Shown here: positions 12,107-27,100 of the stretch, one piece after another
Layout of the letters: the number at the start of each line of letters is the position of its first letter
Numbering within the stretch: position 1 is the stretch's first letter
DNA from: Antedon mediterranea
Lineage: Eukaryota > Echinodermata > Crinoidea > Comatulida > Antedonidae
Assembly: GCF_964355755.1 (NCBI RefSeq)
Contig: NC_092676.1
Coordinates: forward strand, 18,458,288 to 18,522,287
Length of the DNA: 64,000 nt
Reading direction: 5' to 3'
Notes under the pieces: generated by a model
Databases searched by the model: none
Seen by the model: only the letters and a program-made list of their open reading frames with translations
What the model was told of the DNA's origin: nothing
Translations under genes and position numbers: made by a program

Positions 12107-15100
12107 TCAAAGTTTTAATGATCTGGGTCTCATGTTACTGAACAAGTACTTCTTGGCTTGCTGTATGAGGATGAGCTGGTCAGCTGTCTGGCCACACGCA
12201 ACTGCTTCCCATGCCTTGTTCAACTGTTACAAAATTAAAATAACATTTTTATTAAAGTTTTATAGTCCTAGGGCCTGTAATTGTCAAATTATCTTGTAGG
12301 CTAGATAGAGATGGGGTCCAAGGGTGCGGACCTCATACTTAAGAGGTCTCAAAATGATATAGGCTTTAATAAGGATATTATAATTAACCCCATTTTTAAA
12401 AGTTACTTTTCAATATCATAAACTCTTCACAGACCATATGAAATTCACTTGTTGCAGACATCAAATTGCCTACAGAGAACCCAGATATAAAATAACAAAA
12501 ACAAATCATAAAGGCACAGAGATGAGAAAAATGATTAAGCTTCGTTCCGACTGGAACACAATGCAAGGATGTAACTGCACCGGAGTAATTTGACCAATCA
12601 CAACGCGATGGATTATCCAAGCTGTCGCTGTGATTGGTCAACTGACTTGCATTGCGGCCACATGGAACCAAAGCTTTAGAGATAACAAAACAAAAGTACT
12701 GACCTTAATGGGAGGCTTAAATGGAGTTTCATTGATTTTCTTAAAATCTTTCTTTGGTCTGTATTTACTGATGCTAGTCTGTGCCGCTGGGGCTACAAAG
12801 CCTTGGTCAAGGGTAACAGAGAAACTGTCACTGCTGCTGTTAAGTTTGCTAGGCCTATCAGGTGACATTAGGAGAGATGAATCAGCCAGAAGAGATGAGC
12901 TCTACAATCAAACAATTTCGTTAAAATTTCAATGGAAAAGAATTCATTAGGCTACAAATAATTATAACCTGTGCCATGTCATTGGTTAATTTGTATCACA
13001 TGCTATGCATTATTTACTGCTATTCTAATGACTCTTTTTTTGTAGATATTTTTAGAATTGAGTGTAATGCACTAAGCTTATTAATAGGCATTAGGAAATC
13101 CAACAGTAGTTACTGAAAAAATGATAATTGCTCTACCCTGTGTTTAATTACAAAGTACTGTACAGCATTTTTTAATGTTCCACATTTTTATTATTTTTTT
13201 AAATATTCGATTAAAGATGAAAGCGACAAATGAATACACCAAATGTCCAATCCATGGATACACAATTTCTTCATTAAAATGTATCTGTTGATTACACTAT
13301 CTTTGCAGCACTTTATCGCAATGTATCTTACAGTGCATGTGTGGATATTGGCAGAGTACAGATTGCAAAAAAGTCATACAGCATCATCTTTCTGAACACA
13401 CAACAATATTAATTCTCTTGAAATATGTTAGTATAGTGCTTTTTTATATGTGAACTTACCTGTGGCTGAACCTGGTTGGCAATGTGGTCCAAATTGGTTA
13501 TATTAGGAGGAGGAGGAGGTGCAGCTGACTGATTGATGTTAGTAAGGGGTAGTAAGTGACTCAACAACTCTGGCTCTGAACTAAAATTCTCCAATGATGG
13601 TAGACTATATCCACCCTAGGATTAATACACACACAATGTTGATGTTGAAGGTTAGTTAGTGAAAAAATACAACTAGAAAGTTTTATTAGTGATTTGTGCA
13701 AAGCAGCTTTTTAAATTTTGTAACAAGCGTGTGGCACAGTGTGTTGGACATTGGACTAGGTGAGATCGTGGGTTCGAATCTAAGGCTTGTCACATTGCTT
13801 GTATCCTTAGGCAAGACACTTTACTTATGTTTACCTCTCTCCACCCAGGTGTACAAATGGGTACCTGGTTTAGGTCAAGACACAACTGTGCGCTGATTAC
13901 TAGCTGCATTATGGGAGTATGTTTCCATACATTTAAAAATGACCGGGGTAATGATAAGTATTTTAGAGGGCACAGTGGAATTCTCTCTCTAAAAGAAGAG
14001 TATAAAAAAACATTTCTTTTTTTTTTGTAATGTTATCTAACAAATTTCTTTTTTGTAAAAATAAAACAAATAGCTTTATAAATTGTAGGTCCCAGATGTT
14101 TTCAAGCCTGACTTATTCTTTAGCTACTAATTAGTTGCAATTGTTGCAAGTGTCTGACATTGAAATATTATAAATATTCATTATTAATTAACATACTGTA
14201 AGCACAAAAGATGGCAAATTTGTATTCGTAGAAATTCAGAAATCAGGAATTATAAATGAAAGATAAAATTAAATAATTATCAGGAAATGAGATGGGTTTT
14301 TAAGTAGAACTGTCGACGTTAAAAAAGCAAACGTTTTATAAGTTTTTCAAACAGCATCAAATCTAGTATATTTCAAACGAGTGAATCATGCGCAAAGCTT
14401 TAAAATGATGGTAAATATGTAAAATCCCTAGTCATACTATTGTATATTAATGCAGTGAACCAATAATTAATACGAGATACAGTATAAACATCATCAATGC
14501 TTAAGCATTGGGCAATTAAAAAAGAAATACGCCTGAAGCAATAATGATAAGAATTAAAATTAAGGTGCAAATGAAAGGTGTGTGATAAGCATTAGGTTTA
14601 TACTTTAATTAATCTTTCTCAATTACCAAATATTAAAGAACCTGAAGGTCCATTAATAAGTTTGATATATTACCAGATTTTCGGAACTCACTGTATCTAG
14701 ATTTCTCCCAATTCCATAATACATCATCGCTTGTGATTCACATTACATGATATAGATCACATGTGATATACATAAATGCTGTATAATGGAATTGTTCTGA
14801 TACAGGGGAAACATTGTATGATGTGGAGATACAGCAATGAGAATCGGGTAATATAAAGAAACTATGTAAAATGTGAGGCAAACCATTATGATTCTATATT
14901 TCAAACTCTAGTTTTTCATCTAATTTCAAAATATAGAATCATAATTTTTCAAAGTTTGTTTTATCATATGATATTTAATAATTAATGATAAAAAGATGAT
15001 GTGAAAAGACAACAAAAAATGGCGATAGAACAACACCATCCATGCAGTAGAGAAAACGGTCGAAACTATGACTCGACTTTTATTTACCATATTTGCATCA

Positions 15101-18100
15101 TCGGACAAAAGACTGGAAGAATCACGGAAAAGCTGGCGAATTATTGCATTGCTATCAGGATTTAGATACTGTGAGGACTGTGAGATAGAAAAGGGTTAGT
15201 TGTAACAGGTTAAAAAATAAAACTATTAAAAGTAAAACAAGATAAAATGTCGTACAGCCAACTCTGTCAATACCATACTCTGTCCTAAAAGGTTTCAAAT
15301 TCTTTTTTACTATTAAAAAAACACATTTTAAGAACCATAGACCTGTTCAAGCTTAGTTATTTACCTGGATAAGTTGGCAATCAACCCACAAAAGTTAGCG
15401 ATATGTGGTTCAGGAAGTCAACTTAGCAGATATATAACTAAGTCTGAACAAGGTCATAGGTAAGGATGTTCAGTATTGAGAGTGTTAGCGTATTAAAAAA
15501 TCAATTAATTTAAATTGTCCATATTTATTATTATTATAATAAAAGGAAGCCAAGTTAGTAGATATATAACTAAGTCTGAACAAGGTCATAGGTAAGGATG
15601 TTCAGTATTGAGAGTGTTATTGTATTAAAAAATCAATTAATTTAAATTGTCCATATTTATTATTATAATAAAAGGCATTATAAAATTGATTTAAAAAAAC
15701 AAAACATTATAAAGAATAACTAAAAGTTTAAAATGGTTAAGTAAAATATAAAAATTAAGATTAACAGCAAAATCAACCTACCTTTTATCAGTTTAGTTAG
15801 GTCTAAAAAACTTAAATTTAAACAAGTGCCAAACCAGGACATTTCTATTTGCTTAAATCCTGCTACTCACTGGCCATCAACATTTTTTTTTAGCACTAAA
15901 CATTTACTCAAGATGGTTACCATGATTTGATTACACTGGATATGCTGTAGGTGGCAATTTAAAACCATCAAAATGGCCATACTAAAAAATAAACCAACCT
16001 ACCTACACTATTTTTCAACCTGTTAAGTCAATATAACTTGTTTAGGCCTAATACCAAAACACAATGAATTAACATAACTACTTTGGTCGTTGTAAAGACC
16101 ACAGTCACCATCATCAATGAATTAATAACTGTCTAAGTAAGCCTTATGGGCCAAGAGGTCAGAAGAGGTTAGGTAAGAAATGTGTAAATAATAAGAAAAC
16201 TTACAGGAGTTTCCATTGTTCCAGGCATAGTGTAGAAGTAGTTGTTTGTGGATTTCTTTTCATCTGCCCAATGGTTGCTCAGTGTTTTTCTCACTTTCGT
16301 TGTAGGTGTATCAATCTGCAAAACAAAATTGAAAAACAAAATTACAAAGTATATCCTTTGTCCTGAAACAAAAGAATGCTATTATACTGTAAACAAAAGA
16401 ATGCTATTGTACTGTAAACAAAAGAATGCTATTATACTGTAAACAATATGTGCAGTGTATACAATCATGTGTGTGTACTTAAAATACCTAAAAAATGTAT
16501 CAGGTACATATCATCTTGTCATGATTTTCTGAGAATGTAGTAAAGTGAATTTAAGTCAAATCATATTTGCAATCTATGAATTATTGATTTGTATTGGTTA
16601 TTTTAAATAAAGCTTTTAATAATACAGGTTATGGCCTGGGTCTTATCACTAGGATGCCAGCCTTCGTTCAGAAAATTAAGGATCTACACCTAAGCCTGTG
16701 TACTTCCACCCGCATAGTGGAATAGCTCGACGGATGAGCTCTACTGGAGATTACAAGGTCAGGTGATACCAAGATCAGTCGTCATATATCTAAAGTTCTG
16801 TCTATACTATCAAACTATTTTTACAAAAAAAGTGTGGTGTGCCCATGTATGGTAGTGATGTGCCCAAATATGGTAGTGATACAACATCATCATGTCCATA
16901 TATGGGCACATCACATTTTGTTTGTCACATCAAGTTTGATAGTGTAGACAGAGCTTAAGTATGTGATGTATACATTCAAAGTAAGTGTTTTATCCTGAAT
17001 TAACTACTTTTAACTCCTGAAATTACTACATCATTACCTGGTTATGGTTCCTCTTTTGTTTCAGGTCAGACATTTCTTCCTCTTTCTTGATGATCTCTGA
17101 TAAGTCTTCCACAAGATGATCTGGTGTCTGGGGCTTAAAAACAAAATGACAAAATGTTTCAAATGTTAATTCTTCCTCAGATTGCTAACTACTTAAGATT
17201 TGCCATTTGTTGCTTAAATACTAATACCAATACTAATTCTATCTAATATATAATTACACTACTTACTAATTATACTTAAGTAACAGCACCTCCATTGTAG
17301 TAAAACAATACACACAGAATTTTAGTTAATTATTAGTATTTTAGTTATACAAAGAGAAATATTTTGATACAAATTTACAGTTTTTATAAATGGGAAAGAA
17401 TTCTAGTACACTTTCTTTTGAAAAAATTACTCACCAGCCTGTGTATAGGTCCACCCTTCTTCTCCAAGGCTGCAAGTGCATCTTTTAATGGTGTTGGTGT
17501 TCTTGGAGTTTCCAGCAAAGCTCTGCGAATCTTAGGTGTCCTAAAGAACCCACTAGAATAAAGTATAAATTGGATTAAAAAAAATAATCTCACATAAACC
17601 AGTTAAGATTTATAGACACTGGTTAGGCTGTAAGTTAAAATTACATTTAAATTAGCAACCTAACTAATTGGTCATCAGTTAAGATTTATAGGCACTGATA
17701 GACACTGGCTGTAAGTTTAAATTACATTTAAAACTAATTGATCATCAGTTCAGATTTATATTCACTGTGAAGCTCTGTCTACACTAACAAACATTGTTTG
17801 TAATCCATATTGCCATCCATAAAATACACAATACAATACATTATAGTTTGAAATTAACAAAATCATATAAAAACTAAATAATTATACAGTTATGGAAAAG
17901 CAGAGGATAACCCTTTAAGCTGGGAAGCTTGTTTCAGAAGGGAGTTATACAAAATGTGATGTGCCCATATATGACAAGATGATGTTATATCACTACCATA
18001 CTTGGGCACATCACAATTTTTTTGTCAAAATAGTTTGATAGTGTAGACAGAGCTTAAATGATGAGATATCATAAAAACACTGATCAAGTCCTAACAATCA

Positions 18101-21100
18101 AAAGTATTTTATTAGTAAGTAGTAAAAACCCAAAAGTAGAATAGAAAACTCCACTCGAAAGTTATTTTTCACTACTTCTTCACTGTTTCATTTGTAATTG
18201 TTTCCCCTTTTTCCGTAGTCATCTGAATTTATGACATCTACATCCACAATCTGAAGATATATGTTATAAACCACTCTACCTTTAATTTTTCTTTTTATGT
18301 AATCACATTGTAATGTTTTTTCTATTATATTTTGTTAATGGTGGTCTCTGCTTAAAGTCTATTTCTAGACTTATTTTGACCACCATCCACATTCATAAAT
18401 ATTTAATGATTTATCAAGAAAATATATGTATTATTTGTGGAAAATTAATAAACAACAACATAGCTTTGAAACTTTTTTCAAGATATAAATAAGACTTGTT
18501 ACAGGACAATAATACTTACTCTGGTAAGTTTTCCTTATTGCTAGGTGTTTGGGTGAATAGCTGTGGTGTGCTAAGCAGACTGCTTGTACAGGGTTCCACC
18601 TTTGAGATTGGCGTCGATGTTAACTGTTGCTTACCAGGGGTAAATCCTATTCCAATTGGACTTGAATTAAAGAACTATAATTGAAAAAAAAATGCTAAGA
18701 ATGAATATAACATCTTTGTAGAATTTGACATTATTTAATAGATGTAACTATTATATTAATGAATGAATTTTTAATGGTCATTTTGTAGTTTTAATAAAAT
18801 TAATCACTTCCGCAGAAAAACAAAATTTTAAAAATTGTGTTTTTGTTAAATTTAATCAAAATTTAGTTTTTTAGGTAATCATTTTTTTCTCTGATCTAAT
18901 TTTTGGTCAAAGTGAATAACTATTATGCAATATCAAATGGCATTTTCAACAACAAAATTTGACAAAAAAAAAACAATTTCAGGGGGACAATATATCTTTA
19001 AACGATAATAAGTTTATTGGCAAATTGGACACCAATTTATTGTTATTATTTTTCTTGAAGTGTAATAATAAACAGAATACTTTATAATAATTACCTGCGA
19101 TGGAGAGAATGTGAGAGGTTTAATGGGTGTGGTCTTGGGTGTGCTCGAGTCCTTAAATATCTTGATATCGGGTGTCTTTAATATACTTGAATTACTACTC
19201 CTTGTACTTGTATCCAAATGCTTTTACAGAGAATTAAGAAACTAAACATAAACAAAACTGCCCTAAACTTGATAGTTTCAATCCTCATTTTTTAATTTAG
19301 ATGATTACATAAAATAAAACATATCAATACAAAGAAAGCCAGTAGCCCCGGATTTGATGTCTGATTGTATTTTTGTATAATTGTGTATCGTTTATAAAAG
19401 GCCCTCTTCAAGTCAGCTGTACTGCTGTAGTACAGCTGATAGAGATACCCTTGTAAAACAAAGTTGAATAAATATTAAATAGAAGTGGATAATACATTTT
19501 CAATATGCAAAATTACAGATTTTATGTACATTTTCATAACAAAAGTTATTTTTTACAAACAACAAGAGCTATGGGAGAGTTTACTGAATAGAGAAAGTAT
19601 TGTCATAAATTTCAGAAAAACATAAATTGGAATAATGCACTTACTGTTTAAATAAAACGATCTTAAACATCATAATATTGAATCTCAATGGCAAGATTTC
19701 GGATTTGGCATAATTATATTTTTAAATAATATCAAAGGATACTGATCGCCTTCGCTTTTTCCTCAGTATGGTTGGTGGAGTACTATACTTGGATGTGACG
19801 GGCGAAGTGATCGGTATCAGACGCCCTGATGTGTCTTTGGACAAGGACGAGATGGCATGACCATCAAATCGATATCCTAAAAAAAAACATTAGACATTTT
19901 ATTTGGACTTATTATTACAAATTGGGATGAACTTAATTATTCATAAAAAATTATGTAAAAAAGTGAGACATTGTTTGTAATAGAGTTGTATAGTTTTGCT
20001 AACTTAACAGAGGCAACAACACTAAACTAAGGAAAGATAGACAATAGGCATTAGATTCAATCTTTCTCACAGTAAAAACAAATCAGAACACTAGCCGCTA
20101 CGCCAAATAAACATTCAGAATAATAATAATTAATTACAGTAGAACTTCTCATTTGGGACACCAATATAAACCAGTGGACACTCCTATTAAAGAGACACTT
20201 TGTTGGGTCCCAAAGAGTCCCCTTAATAGGGGTTATTTACTGTAATTAGCATACCTGTGGCTCCCTTTTGATGAAGCTTTGAGAATTTAATTGGTGTAGC
20301 AGTAATTGAGTCATCATCACCGAGAAGCATGTCAAATGTACTAAGGTCATCCAAATGTGGCTCTGGGTCTAGAAAGTTTGTATCAGGCATATCTGGTAGA
20401 TCTCTGAATAACAAAAAGGTATAGTTAGTAGTAGTAAAACATTGACATGGTGAGATGAAATATGGTGACATGTAAATGGTGGTTTATATATCCAAACTCT
20501 AATTTAATAATCAACTGCCCTTTCATGTCAAAATCAATGTACTACGACTTAATGCTCAATACGACAGAATTCAGATATAATCCCATCCTTCAAAAAAACT
20601 AATGCAATCCAAGTATATAATCCCACCTTCTGGTGTTATTTAATTTAGCAATAGATTAATGGGATTACACTAGGTTACATACAGTTTGAATGACTTTCCA
20701 GAAAAATCAAAAAGTCTATAATGTTTAGTTATTTAATCAGTATATTTTGAATATATATAATATTAAAAACCGTTTGGAAAATATATGTAAAAAATAAACA
20801 GTAGACAGTTGGAAAAATTAATTTCAATTGGGTACCTGAATGGAGAAATAACGCCCTCATTGTCCATAACAATCCATCGCATTGGACTCGATTGCGCATT
20901 CATTCTGCCAGACATCTGTGTCGATGTTGAAGGTAACATGTTTCGTCTCATGTTTGTTTGAAGAATACCTAAAGATAAATTTTTTAATTAGCCTTGACCA
21001 TAGAAATAATTCATGAAACTGTTAATAGTTTATTAAACGTGTTAATATTTTAGATAGGATGATATTATTTTAGATGTTCTTTAATTTACAGAACAGTTTT

Positions 21101-24100
21101 TTTTTAACACACCAAATATAAAATAGCTTATTCTATTTTACATAAGTTAGAATAATTCTTAAACCTACAGGTAGAACTATTGTATAGTCTAGTGGATGAG
21201 GCGTTACGGCAGGGGTACTGCAAACCATACCTACAAAATTGGCACAGGTTCAAGGCTATCCTTTCTCTCTATTCTCGGATAAGGAATTAAAACTTATGTG
21301 CATTTTAAAGAACCCAGTTCATCTTTCAGTAGGACATTACCACGGTGTACTGGTCCACCTCAGCCCGTCATTGTGGACAGACAAACGGGCACTGTTTGGT
21401 GGCAATTGTACGACACAAAGGATCCTTAAGTGACAAGAAAGTTGTTGTGTTTGTGTTGTCCACGTTCACACCTGTGCGCAATTCAGTCCAATAGGCTGTG
21501 AGTCGCAGATTATTCCCCAACATTTAATAAGCATAAACAACTTACTTCTCAGGCTACTATCTTGACAGTTGCTCTGTTGAGTAGCTAAGGCTGCATTACT
21601 GCTGATATACATAGGGTAGGGATTTGACGACTTGAAAAAAAAAAAAATTAAAGATATAAAAACATGACGTGACAATCCAAAAACAATGGAGAGAATGCAT
21701 TGTATTGAAAATAGATAATCAACAACTCTTTTTAATTATTATTTATTTAGTAATACTATATTAATACAAAATATATGTATTACAAAATGCTATGTGCTAT
21801 TATAGGACCCAGAAGTATGGTCAAACAATTGGATCTATACCCCATCAACTAGCAAATGACCTCATTTGACAGTCCTTATTTTAGGTAACGTTCTTAATAT
21901 TTACCTGTGTATATTGGTAGTTGCCCGCTACCTGGTTCCTGGGTGAGTATGGGTTGGTTTTACTTTCTGCCTTTTTTTTCATAGTCGAATTCCAGTGGTT
22001 CTTAATTGCATTATCAGTCCTGACGCAATAAATAAAAACCAATTATTCATTTTTATTCTTATACACAGTACATACTGTACATGACTTATGTTTTGAAATT
22101 CACCTGAAATGTGTGACCACCTTTAATATGAAAAAAAAATATGGTAGTGATTTGACATCATTTCCATATATGGGCACGGCATTTTTTTGGAACATTTTGT
22201 AAAACCGTCCAATGAAAAGAGGTTAGACAGATACAACTAAATTACAAACATAAAGGGGTACATTAACTGCGGTAATCATTTACCTTCCAGGAAGCAGTTT
22301 GGCAATCTCTGCCCATTTGTTACCAAGACGCTTATGAGCTTCATAGATAATACGATCTTCTTCAACCGTCCAAGCACATTTCTTTATGTTTGGGTTCAGA
22401 TGATTATGCCACCTGAATAAAGGAAGATATTATTACTAATATTCAATCTAAATTTTTTTAAATTAAAATTCATAACTCTAAATGTATGTTACTGTAGCTA
22501 CTGTGATTTAGGGAAATTTACATAACTGGTAATAGCGAAAATGAATGTCAATTAAGGGGATTAATTATGGTTCACCAAAAATGTAAGGGTTCCACAAACA
22601 ATTAAAAAATAAGTCAGTAGAAAAAATAGTGACTTGACAAGGGAAGCGGAGATGAAAGTGTTTGTACAACGCTTTGAGATGGGTACCATATAAAGAACAA
22701 TACAAATACATTTATGCTGTTAGAAGTCTGTTTTTACACTCACAGTATATCCCTGAACGCCTTTTTATATCACTGTGCTGTACAACTAAAAATGGTAGTA
22801 TAGTAACTGATTTTAATTGTGTTTGGAACCTACCTTAAATGTTTCTGCAAAATATTACCTACATTGATGGAATTTCAAAACTATTTTCCTCAACCAATTG
22901 TTTATAAATACACTTTAGGCAATTTATTTGATGCAACACAATTTCTCAGATTATACACATACTGTACACAATCAGATTCACTTGTTAGGTACAATTTTTT
23001 CTTATTTATGATTGATATTAAATATGAATAAATATTATAAGAATACAAAATATTTTTACACCTACCGTTCCCTGCACTGTTTGCCTGTACGCCCAGTAAG
23101 GTACTTAGAGATAAGAGACCACCTTTTTGGGCCCAACTCCTTGACCAATCTAACGACCAAATCATCCTCCTGATATACAATTAATCAAGTGAATTTATTA
23201 ATAATAAAAGTGGTGTCATAATGTGTGCAAGAGAAAGAGAAGCAGTGCTGTACCAACAAGAGAATCTCAGTAGCCCCTACTCTAATTAAACTAAGTATAT
23301 CTTAATGTATTGGTGCATCTATTGAAGATAGTCCTAAGTACGTTCTGTTCTGTGTCTACTGTTAGGACACTTAAATCAAATTGATGCTGTATATTATTGA
23401 AACAAAGAGAAGTACCATGCCTACAAAAATGAATCTCAATAGCTGTTTCTAATATACTAGACAGTAGCACACCTTTCATTTTGTGACACAAAGAGACATA
23501 CAGTACCATGCCTACAAAAAGATAGCCCCTAGCTTCTATTACAACTCGGACCCACATTCATTTGGATCAAGTTCCATGTCTATACAGCGAATCAAGCATC
23601 TATATCTGTAGACTAATTTTCAATCTCTGTATATGGTATTTTAATTTGGTCTGTGTATTGGAGCATCTAGAAGTGTCATGCACAAAGGATGTATACAGTA
23701 CTGTAGTACAATTTATCCTAACAAAACAATCTAAACTATAGTTTTTTGTGTGCTTCTCTCTTCGTTGATAACATCTTTTCTGTAAACTTTACAGTAACAC
23801 TAGCCCTGTACGCAATCTGTTCCTTCTACTGACATCTTTTAGACCAATGTACCTTCCACAATCATTTTATACCAAATACAGTATTCTACAATAGTACTAC
23901 TTGACATTTGTGTGTCCACCAATTACAACCAGCAATCTCATAGCAACTCAGTACAGTAGATGTGATTGAACTAACAGTACGTTAAATTACATAGATCGAT
24001 ATATTGTCTCATAACCATTGTACTTACCATGGTAGTTTGACATAGGGTCCTGGAAGTACAAATATGCTATGTACCTAACCTGGCTACCTACCATTGTGTA

Positions 24101-27100
24101 TAAGACACGTCACAATTGTGTTAGGCATACAGTACCTTTCCAGTTTCTCTGTTCTTCCTGATGGCAACTACCTCATTTGCAGTACCTAACCTATCTACCT
24201 ACCATTGTGTATATATAATTGTGTTAAAGCCTAGGCTAGCTGACCAGTATACCTTATTCTTTCTCAGCTATGAATGACCATAAACATGGTCCATATGCCA
24301 ACTGCCTGCTCATCACCTGCAGTACCTACCATTATACACAAGACATACCATAACTGTGTTAAAGCCTAGGCTAGCTGACCAGCATACCTTATTCTTTCTC
24401 AGCTATGAATGACAATTAACATGGTCCATATGCCAACTGCCTGCTCATCACCTGCAGTACCTACCATTATACACAAGACATACCATAACTATGTTAAAGC
24501 CTAGGCTAGCTGACCAGTATACCTTTCTCTACACTGTTTCCCTATTCTTCCTGGTAAATATTCAGCTATGAATGACCATCGACGTGGCCCATATATGCCA
24601 ACTGCCTGCTTATCACCTGCAGTACCTAACCTGTCTACCAACCATTATACACAAGACATACCATAACTGTGTTAAAGCCTAGGCTAGCTGACCAGTATAC
24701 CTTTCTCTACACTGTTTCCCTATTCTTCCTGGTAAATATTCAGCTATGAATGACCATCGACGTGGCCCATATATGCCAACTGCCTGCTCTTCACCTGCAG
24801 AACCTAACCTGTCTACCTACCATTATACACAAGACATATCATAACTGTGTTAAAGCCTAGGCTAGCTGACCTGCATACCTTTCTCTACACTGTTTCCCTA
24901 TTCTTCCTGGTAAATATTCAGCTATGAATGACCATCGACGTGGCCCATATATGCCAACTGCCTGCTCTTCACCTGCAGAACCTAACCTGTCTACCTACCA
25001 TTATACACAAGACATACCATAACTGTGTTAAAGGCTAGCTGACCTGCATACCTTATTCTTCATGGTAAATATTTAGCTCCAAATGACCATCAACATGGTC
25101 TATACACAAGACATATCATAACTGTGTTAAAGCCTAGGCTAGCTGACCAGTATACCTTTCTCTACACTGTTTCCCTATTCTTCCTGGTAAATATTCAGCT
25201 ATGAATGACCATCGACGTGGTCCATATATGCCGACTAAGTGAGCTATCATATCATCTTCCTACAGTGCCATGAAATGGAAATATGTGCAATGTGAAGAAA
25301 AAGAGCATGCATTTTACATTACATACAGTATGCATACATTAACTAGTTTGACAAAAAAAAAGTGATTTGCTCAAATATGGTAGTAATATGCTCAAATATG
25401 GTAGTGATGACATCATCGTGTCCATATATGAGCAAATCACATGTTTTTGTCACATAAAGTGTGATAGTGTAGACAGAGCATAAGAATAGCAAAAAACATT
25501 TGAATAAATACAGTATATTAAAAGTAGACACTACCAATCTCAGACTCTCTCAGACTTTTCTTGAGGTCCACAAAGTCCCAAATTTTGTTTTAAAAAAAGT
25601 AGAAGTGTTTAAAAAAGATGATGATCGGATACCAGACTTTCCAGAAAAACCAGACTATAATTAGCCCAGGGTGTTTATGTTTTTAAATTTATTTGTAAAT
25701 AAATAGATATTCATATTTCTGACAAGACCTGTACAATAAATATGTTAAATAAATTAGTTATTTTACTTCTTTTGTCCATGGTCCTTTTACAAGGTCAGGG
25801 TTCAAAACCTTTTGCCATCTCTGGATACAGTGCAACTCATTTCGGTCAACATAACTAGCAATCACTTTCCAATCGCTACAACCGTGGTAATCAACTGCAT
25901 TTCTTAACTTGTCATCCTAAAATATAATTGAATTGAAACTTTGAATACAATACATCACTAGCATTGATCTACTGTATAAGTGTACAGCAGATCAATCATT
26001 TATTTATTTACTTCAACAACAATATTTTATTTCATTTTTTTTTTTATTATACTTTGCTTAATGAGGGTGACTCAAAACAGCCAAGGATGTAATGCATGAG
26101 CCTGAGGCCGTCAACGAGTGGGTGGTCCATCCAGCGGAACCTTATCATTAGAAACACTCGGAACAATACTGACAATTTATATATAAACATCAAAACTAAT
26201 TGCCAGTGCTGATTGTTTGTATATTGTTATCCACAAATTCCCATTTTTAGAATGTAAACTAAATAGTTTCATGTAACTTGTAACAAGTTGTAAGCAGGTT
26301 TGATCTTCCAATTTATTACACATTATCATATACATTATCGTTATAGCAAACGCACTGTGAGAAATCGTGGAGGATAGCATAGTTGATTGGATTTGTATGA
26401 TTGGTCAGTTTAATACCAGGGCAATACCCATGTGTTCAGTAACTCTGAACAAAAAAAAACAGGCCTTTAATCTGTGTTTTTTTCCAAGATTAACAGGGGT
26501 CCTTTGTGAAATCTTGGGAGATTTTTCACAAAATAATCTTCACACCATGCAAACCTGGTTATAATTGTTACTACTTGCAGGTGTGAAAAGGGAATAAGTT
26601 ACCTCTTCTTTTGTCCATTTACTACTATTTGAAAACCTTCTTGACCCTGGAAATAACCCTTGACTGCTATCCTGATCACTGTAGTCACCATAGTCATCAC
26701 TAGAATCACTATCATAGCCACAACTACTGTATAAGAGATACAATTACAGTATTTTAAAAATATATTCAATTCAACAAACATTTATTTCATCAAATGCCAT
26801 TCAAATAATACAAAGCATAAAATGTGGACCAACCTAGTAGAAGTAAAACTTGTCTCAGTTGGCCCTTTAACATGGTTACAAAATAATAACAAAATTCAGG
26901 ATACATTAATAGCAATCGTTTAGCAAATATACTGGCTAATTACTAATTTAATAAACTTTATTCACTTTTAAAAATATTACACTAATTTCATTAAAATATA
27001 GCGCGTCATAATTGACCAGTCACAAGGTTAATTCATTATGCATTCCGATTAATTACCCACCAAAATATAGAGTATCATAATATTAGTTATTACTATATTT

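Noticed and set aside
19690..19742. Read-through stop of the Myb exon at 19743-19876
   Set aside because: The frame continues to a stop about 14 codons on, but a GTATCC donor at 19741-19742 joins in phase to the next exon, which carries the conserved [12 protein letters not shown] motif.
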